Positions 24,989-32,025 of a stretch of 64,000 nucleotides of DNA are shown here, piece after piece. Each line of letters starts with the position of its first letter. Positions within the stretch are counted from its first letter, which is position 1. The notes beneath the pieces were generated by a model. It saw only the letters and a program-made list of their open reading frames with translations, ran no database searches and was not told the DNA's origin. The position numbers and the translations under genes were made by a program. The DNA comes from Desulfobulbaceae bacterium. GTDB lineage: Bacteria; Desulfobacterota; Desulfobulbia; Desulfobulbales; Desulfocapsaceae. The stretch spans positions 29,005 through 93,004 of the forward strand of contig JAABSV010000011.1 of the NCBI GenBank assembly GCA_011390165.1. Reading direction: 5' to 3'.

Positions 24989-25327
24989 TCAGCTTCAGCC
25001 GCTTTTGGCCGCTTCTTTTTTCGGTTCTTCGACCGGTTCACCGCTTGCCTTGGCTGCGCCATCAGTTTCGTCTGTGCTGGTGCGCACGGCACCATCCTTG
25101 GCCCCACCTCAGCCGCTGGCGGCGGCCGGTTTCTTCACCTCAGCGCTCACGGCGCCGGGCTTGGCCCCTCAGCCGCTACCGGCGGCCGGCTTACTCACCT
25201 CAGCGCTCCCGGCGCTGGGTTTGGCCCCTCAACCACTCCCCGAGGCATGGGCACCGGGCAGGGTCACCCCTCCGGCACTGAGCAGGCTGGCCACACCCAG
25301 ACCCGCCAGTATTTTTTTCATCTTCAT
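24989..25327 (-). CDS. sbtA: SbtA-like RiPP precursor with four in-frame TGA (selenocysteine) codons, 112 aa
   Basis: The frame starts M-K-M-K-K-I-L-A-G-L and is preceded by AGGAGG 5 nt before the ATG. It crosses TGA at codons 33, 53, 73 and 111 and ends at TGA 113. The first three lie in S-G-U-G contexts within a 20-residue repeat; the last is K-S-G-U-S. Each TGA has a SECIS-like hairpin beginning its loop 18 or 21 nt downstream. Residues 1-28 look like a leader or Sec-type signal ending A-H-A. The remainder is rich in Ala, Lys, Pro, Ser and Glu with no ordinary Cys. With sbtM next door, this fits the SbtA family, whose U/C residues are converted to thio(seleno)oxazoles. selA, selB, selC and selD are not in the window and must be elsewhere. 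Confidence 0.85.
25078..25094 (-). promoter_or_regulatory. SECIS-like hairpin for Sec73 of sbtA
   Basis: TGGTGC-CGTGC-GCACCA forms a perfect 6-bp stem with a 5-nt loop beginning 21 nt after the TGA at 25111-25109. The loop contains GT, as in bacterial SECIS elements. It lies inside the coding sequence. Confidence 0.6.
25141..25157 (-). promoter_or_regulatory. SECIS-like hairpin for Sec53 of sbtA
   Basis: CGGCGC-CGTGA-GCGCTG forms a 6-bp stem (one G-T pair) with a 5-nt loop starting 18 nt after the TGA at 25171-25169. Relative to the copy in the first repeat unit it differs in one stem and one loop base, with pairing retained. Confidence 0.6.
25201..25217 (-). promoter_or_regulatory. SECIS-like hairpin for Sec33 of sbtA
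   Basis: CAGCGC-CGGGA-GCGCTG forms a perfect 6-bp stem with a 5-nt loop starting 18 nt after the TGA at 25231-25229. This is the same distance at which the loop of E. coli fdhF begins, as far as I recall. Confidence 0.6.
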
Positions 25328-25405
25328 CCCGACCTCCTTCTGGCATCGTGTACAGCATATCGATAGGACCATCCGATCAATACACCGCTCTCCATAGGTA
25401 ATCGT

Positions 25406-25435
25406 TTTATACCAATGGCGATGCCGGAAAGTCAA
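25406..25435 (-). promoter_or_regulatory. sbtA: Sigma-70-type promoter of sbtA
   Basis: On the minus strand TTGACT (25435-25430) and TATAAA (25411-25406) are separated by 18 bases, each one base from consensus. Transcription would begin near 25398 and give a leader of about 70 nt before the sbtA start. The peptide gene thus probably has its own promoter, independent of pyrF. Confidence 0.65.
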
Positions 25436-25441
25436 TCAGGA

Positions 25442-26191
25442 TCAGGAATGTTTCCCGTTTATCTCCCCTGCCGATCGCGCCTGCAGGTGCATAATCTCCG
25501 CCTGCATCCCCTCTATCACCGCCAGCGGGTCGGAGGCCCGAGTGATCGGTCGGCCGACCACCACATGGCTGGCGCCACTAGCGAAGGCCCGGGCCGCAGT
25601 AACAACCCGCTGCTGATCGTCAAGGCTCTCCTGCTGGTTAACACCAGGGCGAATTCCAGGCGTGACGATGAGCAGGCGATCACCCAGTTCCTGCCGCAGC
25701 CGCCCGGCCTCAAGCCCGGACGAGACCACCCCGTCACAGCCCAGGGCAAGGGCTCGTGCCGCGCGGTAGAAAACAAGGTCGGCGATTGAACCGGTCATTC
25801 CCATCGCCCGCATATCCTCCTCGCCGAAGCTGGTCAACACAGTCACCGCCAGAAGGCGCATATCCCCCCTTGCCGATACCGCAGCCCGAATGATCGGATC
25901 GTTGCCATGGATGGTTGCCAGACTCACCCCCCGGTTGTTGAGCTGCTCGACGGCCAGCCGGACAGTCTCGGGGATATCGAAAAACTTCAGATCGAGCATA
26001 ACCTTGTGGCCACGCTCGACCAACCAGTCGACACTGGCAAACCAGCTCCCCATGAAGAGCTGCAGGCCGACCTTGAAAAAACCGATGCGTGATTCACAAC
26101 GGCGCACCAGGGCCTTCGCCTCTGCCAGGGTGTCGACATCAAGGGCAACGATTATCTTCTCGTTCAGTGGTACCACAGTATGTTCCATCAT
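25442..26191 (-). CDS. pyrF: Orotidine 5'-phosphate decarboxylase
   Basis: PyrF makes UMP from OMP in the last step of pyrimidine synthesis. The 249-residue protein has the TIM-barrel landmarks I-I-V-A-L-D-V-D-T near residue 17, the catalytic D-L-K-F-F-D-I-P-E-T near 67-76, and a C-terminal T-P-G-I-R-P followed by V-V-G-R-P-I-T-R-A. This is the bacterial type I form. GGGAAGGG precedes two adjacent ATG codons; either may be used. The downstream sbtA gene has its own promoter, so pyrF is probably not part of the sbt unit. Confidence 0.95.
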   Translation of the reverse strand: MMEHTVVPLNEKIIVALDVDTLAEAKALVRRCESRIGFFKVGLQLFMGSWFASVDWLVERGHKVMLDLKFFDIPETVRLAVEQLNNRGVSLATIHGNDPIIRAAVSARGDMRLLAVTVLTSFGEEDMRAMGMTGSIADLVFYRAARALALGCDGVVSSGLEAGRLRQELGDRLLIVTPGIRPGVNQQESLDDQQRVVTAARAFASGASHVVVGRPITRASDPLAVIEGMQAEIMHLQARSAGEINGKHS

Positions 26192-26745
26192 CCCTTCCCA
26201 TCAAGTAGCACGGCTAGTTGTAATTGTTCATCGGTATGCAGCCAAAGTCTGCTGAACCCGGATCTGCACCCGTTCATCGAGTGCTCCCCAGGTACGATCA
26301 GGCCGGCCACCGAGCTAGAGTTGGCTCTGTGCGGTAGCCGGGCCGGGCGCAAATATGGGTGCTGGTGAACGGGCACGGGTGCCTGCTGCCCTGGCTCGTG
26401 AGGCAGGTCCTCTCCTCTTCTGGCCGCTGCCGCCGGTTGAGTGCTCCACATGCTCGATCTGCGCACTGCGTTGTCCTCTCTGTTTACCTGCCACTGTAGA
26501 ACCAACGCACTGGCTCGACCACAAAAAAAATTCCGGCAAGCCATTTCCCCACCCCGGAAACAGGAGGCAGAGGCAGTTGGAAGCCTCTGCGGGCTGAGGA
26601 TGGAAGGAACTACCCTTCTTTACATTACGGTTGATGGATAGTACAATAATTATTGTGGTAATCAAAAAATACCACTGGAGCACGGTCGGGCGCTCGCTAC
26701 CAGGCCGGCACAATCCCCCTCCGGCAGCCGAAAAGGAGAGACAAA
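26192..26745. other. Gene-poor region between pyrF and the ABM gene, with repeat copy A
   Basis: This 554-base stretch has no convincing gene. Its left part is repeat copy A (26228-26381). The right part, about 26560-26745, is A+T-richer, with a probable start region for the ABM gene, whose ribosome site is AAAGGAGAG just before 26746. Short frames cross the repeat but show no ribosome sites. Confidence 0.5.
26228..26381 (+). repeat. Dispersed imperfect repeat, copy A
   Basis: About 150 bases resemble the segments at 61562-61712 and, in reverse, 43010-43125. Shared blocks include GAACCCGGA, CCGTTC, AGTGCTCC, the central GAG-TTGGCTCTGT and GGTGCTGGTGAACGG. The blocks are arranged as an imperfect palindrome: CCGTTC pairs with GAACGG, and the inner arms GGCC and GAGC pair with theirs. 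It is intergenic and carries no transposase. Confidence 0.65.
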
Positions 26746-27030
26746 ATGACTATCAAAATCTTCATCAAACGTACCGTGAGCCCGGAAGATGTCCTCCCGT
26801 TAACCACTCTGCTGAAAAAACTGCGCAGCCTTAGCCTCAATCAAAACGGCTACATCCATGGAGAAACCCTGCGTCGGATCGACAGACCGAACGAGTCCAT
26901 GGTGATAAGCACCTGGCAGTCCCTCGATGACTGGAACAGTTGGCTGAGCAATCCGGAACGGGTTGCCATCCAGGACGAAATCGACCATCTCCTCGGGGTG
27001 GAAACGGAGTATGCCGTCTACGAGGTGTAA
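26746..27030 (+). CDS. Antibiotic biosynthesis monooxygenase (ABM) domain protein
   Basis: A 94-residue single-domain protein with a ferredoxin-like alpha/beta ABM fold: K-I-F-I-K-R-T-V near residue 4, G-Y-I-H-G-E-T-L near 37, and the conserved S-T-W-Q-S-L-D-D-W-N-S-W near 56-67. Such proteins are small dimeric enzymes or stress proteins and rarely have known substrates. AAAGGAG precedes the ATG. A terminator-like hairpin follows at 27086, so it is probably transcribed alone and not as part of the oad operon. Confidence 0.8.
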   Translation: MTIKIFIKRTVSPEDVLPLTTLLKKLRSLSLNQNGYIHGETLRRIDRPNESMVISTWQSLDDWNSWLSNPERVAIQDEIDHLLGVETEYAVYEV

Positions 27031-27085
27031 CCGAAACCGCTGTACGGAACCCCTGCCTCATGGTACAATCCTCCGCCAATAGTTC

Positions 27086-27128
27086 GCCGGCTGGTTGACA
27101 TTTGCCAACAATCGACCAGCCGGCCTTT
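27086..27128 (+). terminator. Terminator-like hairpin after the ABM gene
   Basis: GCCGGCTGGT at 27086-27095 pairs perfectly with 27115-27124, and three further base pairs are possible inside. A short pyrimidine tract CTTTCC follows. It lies 55 bases after the ABM stop and before the probable oad promoter. Confidence 0.6.
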
Positions 27129-27154
27129 CCAGAGACCAGTCGCCGGACCAGCAG

Positions 27155-27183
27155 TTGATCACATTTACACGCCTGTTTATGCA
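27155..27183 (+). promoter_or_regulatory. Possible sigma-70 promoter of the oadGAB operon
   Basis: TTGATC at 27155-27160 and TATGCA at 27178-27183 are 17 bases apart, 100 bases before oadG and just after the terminator hairpin. Both hexamers deviate from consensus, so this is a suggestion supported mainly by position. Confidence 0.35.
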
Positions 27184-27282
27184 CGGACGTGTTTTGTGCG
27201 CTGTACTCGCCTGGTGTAGCTCGAGCCGGCTGCTCAGCCCTGCACCACTCACCTAAGAAATCCATACCGAGGTGAACAGAAA

Positions 27283-27552
27283 ATGATTTTTGAAGGTATT
27301 AAACTCATGGTCGTCGGCATGACCACCGTCATGCTCTTTCTCAGCCTGATGATATTTTTCATCAACCTGGTTGCCAGACTGACCAGGGGAGTAACCGCCA
27401 GGGAACTTGAGGGCATTGAAAAGGAAAGGGCATTCCAGGCAGAACAACGAAGGAAGGCAAAAGAGGCCGCGTCGATGGATGCAGACGAGGACATCGCCGT
27501 TATTGCCGCCGCTGTTGCCACGTATGAGGCCGAGCGGTTCGCCCGCGCGTAA
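27283..27552 (+). CDS. oadG: OadG-type gamma subunit of a Na+-pumping decarboxylase
   Basis: An 89-residue protein with one N-terminal transmembrane helix (about residues 5-30), a charged coiled region and a C-terminal segment E-D-I-A-V-I-A-A-A-V-A-T-Y near residues 68-80. That last pattern is diagnostic of oxaloacetate/methylmalonyl-CoA decarboxylase gamma subunits, where the tail contacts the alpha subunit. GAGGTGA precedes the ATG. The gene order G-A-B with short spacing shows a decarboxylase pump operon. The gamma subunit anchors alpha to the membrane subunit. Confidence 0.85.
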   Translation: MIFEGIKLMVVGMTTVMLFLSLMIFFINLVARLTRGVTARELEGIEKERAFQAEQRRKAKEAASMDADEDIAVIAAAVATYEAERFARA

Positions 27553-27636
27553 AGAGAGAACTGGTTTCACTTCTGGTTGCGCACCGCCCAGAGAGAGGAA
27601 CGACCAGACCTAACCACAAAAGTAAGGAGAAGAACG

Positions 27637-29436
27637 GTGAGTAAAAAGGTTATTCAATTCATGGATACGTCCTTTCGGGACGGTTTTCAGTCGGTTTTTG
27701 GCGCAAGGGTGTTGACCGATGACTTTATGCCGGCGGTGAAGGCCTCGGTCGAAGCGGGGATCACCAACATGGAGGCCGGCGGTGGCGCCCGTTTCCAGAG
27801 TCTCTTTTTCTACTGTGGCGAATCGGCGTTTGACATGATGGACCGCTTCCGCAAGGAGGTTGGTCCCGATATTGCCCTGCAGACCCTGGCCCGGGGCATC
27901 AATGTCGTCGCCTTGAGCCAGTGCCCGCGGGATATCATTGACCTGCACGCCAAGATGTTCAAAAAGCACGGCATCACTACCATCCGTAACTTCGACGCCT
28001 TGAATGATGTCCGTAATCTCGAATACTCCGGCCAGCGAATTGCCCACCACGGCTTGAACCACCAGATCGTCATTTCGATGATGGAACTCCCCCCTGGCTG
28101 CAGCGGTGCCCATAGCCCGGAATTCTATATGGACCGCCTGAAGCAGATCCTGGATGCGAAAATTCCCTTCCATTCAATCTGCTTTAAGGACGCCTCCGGA
28201 ACCTGCAACCCCACCAAGGTTTTCGAAACCCTGAAGGCCGCCCGGAAAATGGTCTCTGACGACACCATCCTCTGGTTCCACACCCACGATACTGCCGGTC
28301 TCGGAATCTCCCAGAACATGGCCGCCATCGAAGGCGGCGCCAATGGCATCGACCTGGCCAAATCACCGGTATCCGGGGGCACCTGCCAACCGGATATCCT
28401 TTCGATGATGCACGCCATGAAGGGAACCCAATACACCCTCGACCTCGACTACGAAAAGATTCTCGTGGCCATGGATGCCTTCGAAGAGGCAATGAAGGAT
28501 TATTTCTTCCCACCCGAGGCGAAGATGGTCTCTTCCCGGGTCACCCTCTCACCGATGCCTGGTGGGGCGCTGACCGCCAACACCATGATGATGCGTGATA
28601 CCGGTACCCTCCACCTCTACGCCGATGTCATCAAGGAAATGTCCGAGGTCGTTGCCCGGGGTGGTTTCGGCACCTCGGTTACCCCGGTTTCCCAGTTCTA
28701 CTTCCAGCAGGCATACCTCAACGTCACCCAGGGCCGGTGGAAGAAAATCAACCCCAGTTACGGCAACATGGTACTCGGCTACTTCGGCCGGACCCCGGTA
28801 CCGCCGGACGCCGAGATCGTCAAGATCGCCAGCGAGCAGCTTGGTAAGCCGGTGTTCACCGACGACCCCCTTGATATCCTCGAACCGGGTATCCCGAAGG
28901 CCACCAAGATCCTCGAAGAGAACAAGCTGCCAGTCACCGACGAAAACATCTTCATCATAGCCAGCTGCGAACAAAAGGGCCTTGACTACCTTCTCGGCAA
29001 TGCGATTGTCAATATCCGCAAGATCAGCGATGCGCCCAAAGAGGAGAAAAAGACCGGCGGCAAACAGGCTGCCGCCGCACCCGCCGCCCCAGCGGCAATC
29101 GGCCCGCGCAGCTACACCATCACAGTCAACAACCGCCCCTACAACGTTTCCGTTTCCGAGGCCGGTGCCATCCACTCCACCCCGGTGGCCGCCCCGGTCG
29201 CCCCCGCTCCGGCAGCGGTGGAGGGAACCGACGTTGAAGCTCCGACCCCCGGCAATATCCTGAAGATCCTGGTTGAGCTGGGAGCCACCGTCACCAAGGA
29301 CCAGCCTCTGGTGGTCATGGAGGCGATGAAGATGGAGTCAGAAGTCAAAGCACCCTGTGCCGGCAAGATTGTCGCCATCCACATTGCCCCCGGGGATACT
29401 GTCCAGGCCTCCGACCTGCTGTTCACCATCGGTTGA
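27637..29436 (+). CDS. oadA: Biotin-dependent carboxyltransferase, OadA type (decarboxylase alpha subunit)
   Basis: This 599-residue subunit removes the carboxyl group from a substrate, probably oxaloacetate, and places it on its own biotin. The TIM-barrel carboxyltransferase domain begins D-T-S-F-R-D-G-F-Q-S near residues 10-19, with the metal/lysine site C-F-K-D-A-S-G near 179 and the H-T-H-D-T-A-G motif near 213. A Pro/Ala linker near residues 480-530 joins the biotinyl domain with E-A-M-K-M-E near 560, where the Lys carries biotin. The GTG at 27637 follows AAGGAG. The N-terminal part is divergent from enterobacterial OadA, so a related substrate such as methylmalonyl-CoA or a transcarboxylase role remains possible. 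Confidence 0.88.
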   Translation: MSKKVIQFMDTSFRDGFQSVFGARVLTDDFMPAVKASVEAGITNMEAGGGARFQSLFFYCGESAFDMMDRFRKEVGPDIALQTLARGINVVALSQCPRDIIDLHAKMFKKHGITTIRNFDALNDVRNLEYSGQRIAHHGLNHQIVISMMELPPGCSGAHSPEFYMDRLKQILDAKIPFHSICFKDASGTCNPTKVFETLKAARKMVSDDTILWFHTHDTAGLGISQNMAAIEGGANGIDLAKSPVSGGTCQPDILSMMHAMKGTQYTLDLDYEKILVAMDAFEEAMKDYFFPPEAKMVSSRVTLSPMPGGALTANTMMMRDTGTLHLYADVIKEMSEVVARGGFGTSVTPVSQFYFQQAYLNVTQGRWKKINPSYGNMVLGYFGRTPVPPDAEIVKIASEQLGKPVFTDDPLDILEPGIPKATKILEENKLPVTDENIFIIASCEQKGLDYLLGNAIVNIRKISDAPKEEKKTGGKQAAAAPAAPAAIGPRSYTITVNNRPYNVSVSEAGAIHSTPVAAPVAPAPAAVEGTDVEAPTPGNILKILVELGATVTKDQPLVVMEAMKMESEVKAPCAGKIVAIHIAPGDTVQASDLLFTIG

Positions 29437-29453
29437 CAGAGGCTGTACGCTGC

Positions 29454-29479
29454 CGGTTCCCGGGCCTGCCCGGGAACCG
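29454..29479 (+). promoter_or_regulatory. Intercistronic hairpin between oadA and oadB
   Basis: CGGTTCCCGGGC and its exact complement lie almost adjacent, giving an 11-12 bp stem with a minimal loop. The following bases are not a clean T-run. It may moderate transcription into oadB or protect the oadA message. Confidence 0.5.
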
Positions 29480-29508
29480 ATTCTTGTTGCTCTTACCGGG
29501 ATAGTGTT

Positions 29509-31023
29509 ATGAAAACCAGATTCTGCATACTCGTTGTGCTGGCCGCGCTGTTCAGCTGGCCGTTTACCGCCTGGGCGGAAAACGGTCCGGTGACAATCGT
29601 CGCGCCGGCTGACGCCAAAATCATCCGGGTTCTGGTGCAACCGGGTGGTTTCGTCTACAGCGGTGACGAGATCGCCACCCTGAAACAGGACAACGGCACC
29701 GTCATAGTGCTCAAGGCAGGTTCCGCCGGAAGGATAACGGAACTGTCGGTACGGGCGTACCAGAGGGTCAGCAAGGGAGAGCAGCTTGGGCTCCTCGACA
29801 CTGCCCAGATCGTCGCCGATCAGCCCACCACCGGTGCCGCCAGGGAACTCCCCGGCTTCTCCACCCTGCTTGGCAATCTCTTCAAGACCACCGGCCTGTA
29901 CGGGGTGATTGACGGCCAGGCCAACAAGGACTGGACCGTCGGCATCGGCCGGGTGCTGATGATTCTTGTCGGCCTTGCTCTTCTCTACCTGGGGATATTT
30001 AAAAAATTTGAGCCGCTGCTCCTCGTCCCCATCGGCTATGGAGCCATTCTGGCCAACATTCCCCTGGCCGGTATGGCCGAACCTGGCGGAATTTTATACT
30101 ATATTTATGAGATGGGTATAACCACCGGGGTCTTCCCGCTGCTCATTTTCATGGGTGTCGGCGCCCTGACCGACTTCGGGCCAATGATTGCCAACCCGAA
30201 GACCATTCTCCTCGGCGGTGCCGCCCAGTTCGGTATCTTCACCACCCTGATCGGGGCCCTGTTGCTCAGCGACCTGGTTCCGGGAATTAACTTCTCTCTG
30301 CGTGATGCCGCATCCATCGGCATTATCGGTGGCGCCGACGGGCCGACGGCCATCTTTCTCTCCAGCCAGCTCTCGCCGCACCTGCTCGGCTCCATCGCCA
30401 TCGCCGCCTACTCGTATATGGCCCTGGTGCCGTTGATTCAACCACCGATCATGCGCTGGTTGACCACCCCGGAAGAACGGCAGATCAAGATGGTCCAGAT
30501 GCGGCATGTCTCGAAACTGGAGAAGATGCTTCTGCCCCTGCTGGTCCTCGGCATCTGCGCTTTCCTGCTGCCTTCGGCGGCACCGCTGATCGGCATGTTC
30601 ATGCTCGGCAACCTGGCCAAGGAGTGCGGGGTGGTGGACAGGCTCTCCAACACCATCAAGGACTCGCTGATGTACACCGTGACCATCTTTCTCGGTCTCG
30701 GGGTCGGCTCGAAACTCTCCGCCGACAAGTTTCTCAATCTTGAGACCCTGGGGATTCTCGTCCTGGGAATGGTGGCCTTCTGCATCGGCACCGCCGCCGG
30801 AGTCCTTCTCGCCAAACTGATGAACAAGATGAGCAAGACCCCGATAAACCCGCTGATTGGCGCCGCCGGCGTCTCGGCAGTTCCGATGGCGGCCAGGGTC
30901 GTCAACAAGGTCGGTCTTGAGGCCAACCCACAGAACCATCTGATCATGCATGCGATGGGTGCCAACGTCTCCGGAGTAATCGGGTCGGCGGTGGCGGCCG
31001 GGGTCCTCCTCGCCATCCTCTAG
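29509..31023 (+). CDS. oadB: OadB/GcdB-type Na+-pumping beta subunit with an N-terminal exported barrel-sandwich domain
   Basis: The C-terminal 370 residues are a typical membrane beta subunit, which decarboxylates carboxybiotin and exports Na+. They have about ten helices, the conserved [13 protein letters not shown] near residue 275 and a late [18 protein letters not shown] near 445. Unusually, the protein starts with a cleavable-looking signal (residues 1-24). A domain at about 27-100 then repeats the biotinyl-domain pattern (A-P-A-D-A-K-I, then G-S-A-G-R-I) but has no M-K-M hairpin, so it cannot carry biotin. Standard OadB is about 430 residues; this one has 504. Confidence 0.88.
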   Translation: MKTRFCILVVLAALFSWPFTAWAENGPVTIVAPADAKIIRVLVQPGGFVYSGDEIATLKQDNGTVIVLKAGSAGRITELSVRAYQRVSKGEQLGLLDTAQIVADQPTTGAARELPGFSTLLGNLFKTTGLYGVIDGQANKDWTVGIGRVLMILVGLALLYLGIFKKFEPLLLVPIGYGAILANIPLAGMAEPGGILYYIYEMGITTGVFPLLIFMGVGALTDFGPMIANPKTILLGGAAQFGIFTTLIGALLLSDLVPGINFSLRDAASIGIIGGADGPTAIFLSSQLSPHLLGSIAIAAYSYMALVPLIQPPIMRWLTTPEERQIKMVQMRHVSKLEKMLLPLLVLGICAFLLPSAAPLIGMFMLGNLAKECGVVDRLSNTIKDSLMYTVTIFLGLGVGSKLSADKFLNLETLGILVLGMVAFCIGTAAGVLLAKLMNKMSKTPINPLIGAAGVSAVPMAARVVNKVGLEANPQNHLIMHAMGANVSGVIGSAVAAGVLLAIL

Positions 31024-31069
31024 CGACCGGCGCAGGCGACCGGATAACCGTCCGGAACTGAAGGAAAAG

Positions 31070-31113
31070 GGGGGCTCTCCACAGCAGCGTGGGCAGCCCC
31101 CTCTCTCTTTTTT
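31070..31113 (+). terminator. Intrinsic terminator after oadB
   Basis: GGGGGCT at 31070-31076 pairs with AGCCCCC at 31095-31101 across an 18-nt loop and is followed by TCTCTCTTTTTT. It sits 46 bases after the oadB stop, ahead of the convergent nitroreductase gene. Confidence 0.75.
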
Positions 31114-31185
31114 GGCTCATTGGTGGGTGTACACCTGTCCAAGGCCTTTACCGGCGGTATGCGGCTGCGGGCAAAGGGGCAATAC

Positions 31186-32013
31186 CTATCGTACCCGCTG
31201 CACCCGTGGCAGGCCGCGATCGACGCAACGCTGGTAGCGAACCGCCGGCAACCCAAAACCCATCACATAGCCCAGCTGGTGGTCGATCGGAATTCCCAGT
31301 CGCGACTGCAGCGAGGGTACCAGTTCGCTGATGGTCAACATTGCCAGGCCATTCCAGAGGGTCCCAAGGCCACAACTGACCGCGTACAGTTCGAAGGTGG
31401 TCAGGGCGATCAGGCAGTCCTGCAGCGGCGAAGCACTTTCGGCCAGAGCGGAGACCAGGAGAAGATGCGGGGCACCCCGGAAGAGAATGTCCCGCCCCTC
31501 CGAGCGCCAGGCGGCGACGATATCGGCAAACATCTCCATGCCCGCCGGCAGATCGTTTGCTGCCAGCCGTTTTTCCAGTCCGGCAATGGCCTCCTCCCGT
31601 AGATCGAAGAGAATCCCCTTGTCGTCGACCACCGTGAAGAGCAGTTCCCGGTCATTATGTCCACTCGGGGCGTGCGCGGCCACCGCCAGCAGTCTGTCAA
31701 TCAGTGCCGGATCGACATTTCTTTGCTGGTAGTTGCGTACCGAACGCCGCCCCTTGATCAGTGCCTCAAGTTGCTCCGGCCTTGGCAGTGGCGCCTCTGC
31801 CAGAACCATCGCCGCCTCAGGGCGGTAGCCGGAGATGGTGAGCGCCTCTTCACTGCAGATAACGACGCAGTGCCGACAGTCGATGCAGAACTGCTCCAAC
31901 TCAGCAGCAATGGCCGGCAGACTGTTCTCCATGGTGATAATCTGCGCCGGACAGTCACTGGCGCACTGGCCGCAGCCGATACAACGTTCCGCGTCTATGG
32001 TCAAATTGAGCAT
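31186..32013 (-). CDS. Nitroreductase with N-terminal 2[4Fe-4S] ferredoxin domain
   Basis: A 275-residue fusion. Residues 1-60 form a dicluster ferredoxin with C-I-G-C-G-Q-C-A-S-D-C-P near residue 11 and C-I-D-C-R-H-C-V-V-I-C near 43. Residues 80-275 form a nitroreductase/FMN domain with R-R-S-V-R-N-Y-Q near 89, A-P-S-G-H-N near 115 and G-L-G-T-L-W-N-G near 215. Such proteins are common in anaerobes and probably move electrons from low-potential donors to an unknown acceptor. GGGAGG precedes the ATG. The enoyl-ACP-reductase-like gene is immediately upstream, 12 nt away. Confidence 0.9.
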   Translation of the reverse strand: MLNLTIDAERCIGCGQCASDCPAQIITMENSLPAIAAELEQFCIDCRHCVVICSEEALTISGYRPEAAMVLAEAPLPRPEQLEALIKGRRSVRNYQQRNVDPALIDRLLAVAAHAPSGHNDRELLFTVVDDKGILFDLREEAIAGLEKRLAANDLPAGMEMFADIVAAWRSEGRDILFRGAPHLLLVSALAESASPLQDCLIALTTFELYAVSCGLGTLWNGLAMLTISELVPSLQSRLGIPIDHQLGYVMGFGLPAVRYQRCVDRGLPRVQRVR

Positions 32014-32025
32014 GTTTCCTCCCGA

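Larger units (their letters stand above)
25118..25237 (-). repeat. Two 60-bp tandem repeats within sbtA, each containing one TGA and its hairpin
   Basis: Codons 31-50 and 51-70 of sbtA form two 60-bp units that differ at few positions; a third, partly diverged unit begins at 25117. Each unit starts with S-G-(TGA)-G-A-K-P and ends with K-P-A-A. Codon and recoding hairpin are therefore duplicated together, which explains the multiple selenocysteines. Confidence 0.85.

Noticed and set aside
24962..25107. Other reading frames across the sbtA region as ordinary genes.
   Set aside because: They have no start signal or family resemblance, whereas the TGA-containing minus frame has a ribosome site, repeats, hairpins and a matching maturase.
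26228..26381. The repeat as an integron attC site.
   Set aside because: No GTTRRRY/RYYYAAC core pairs are present at the ends, and no integrase gene or cassette array is seen.
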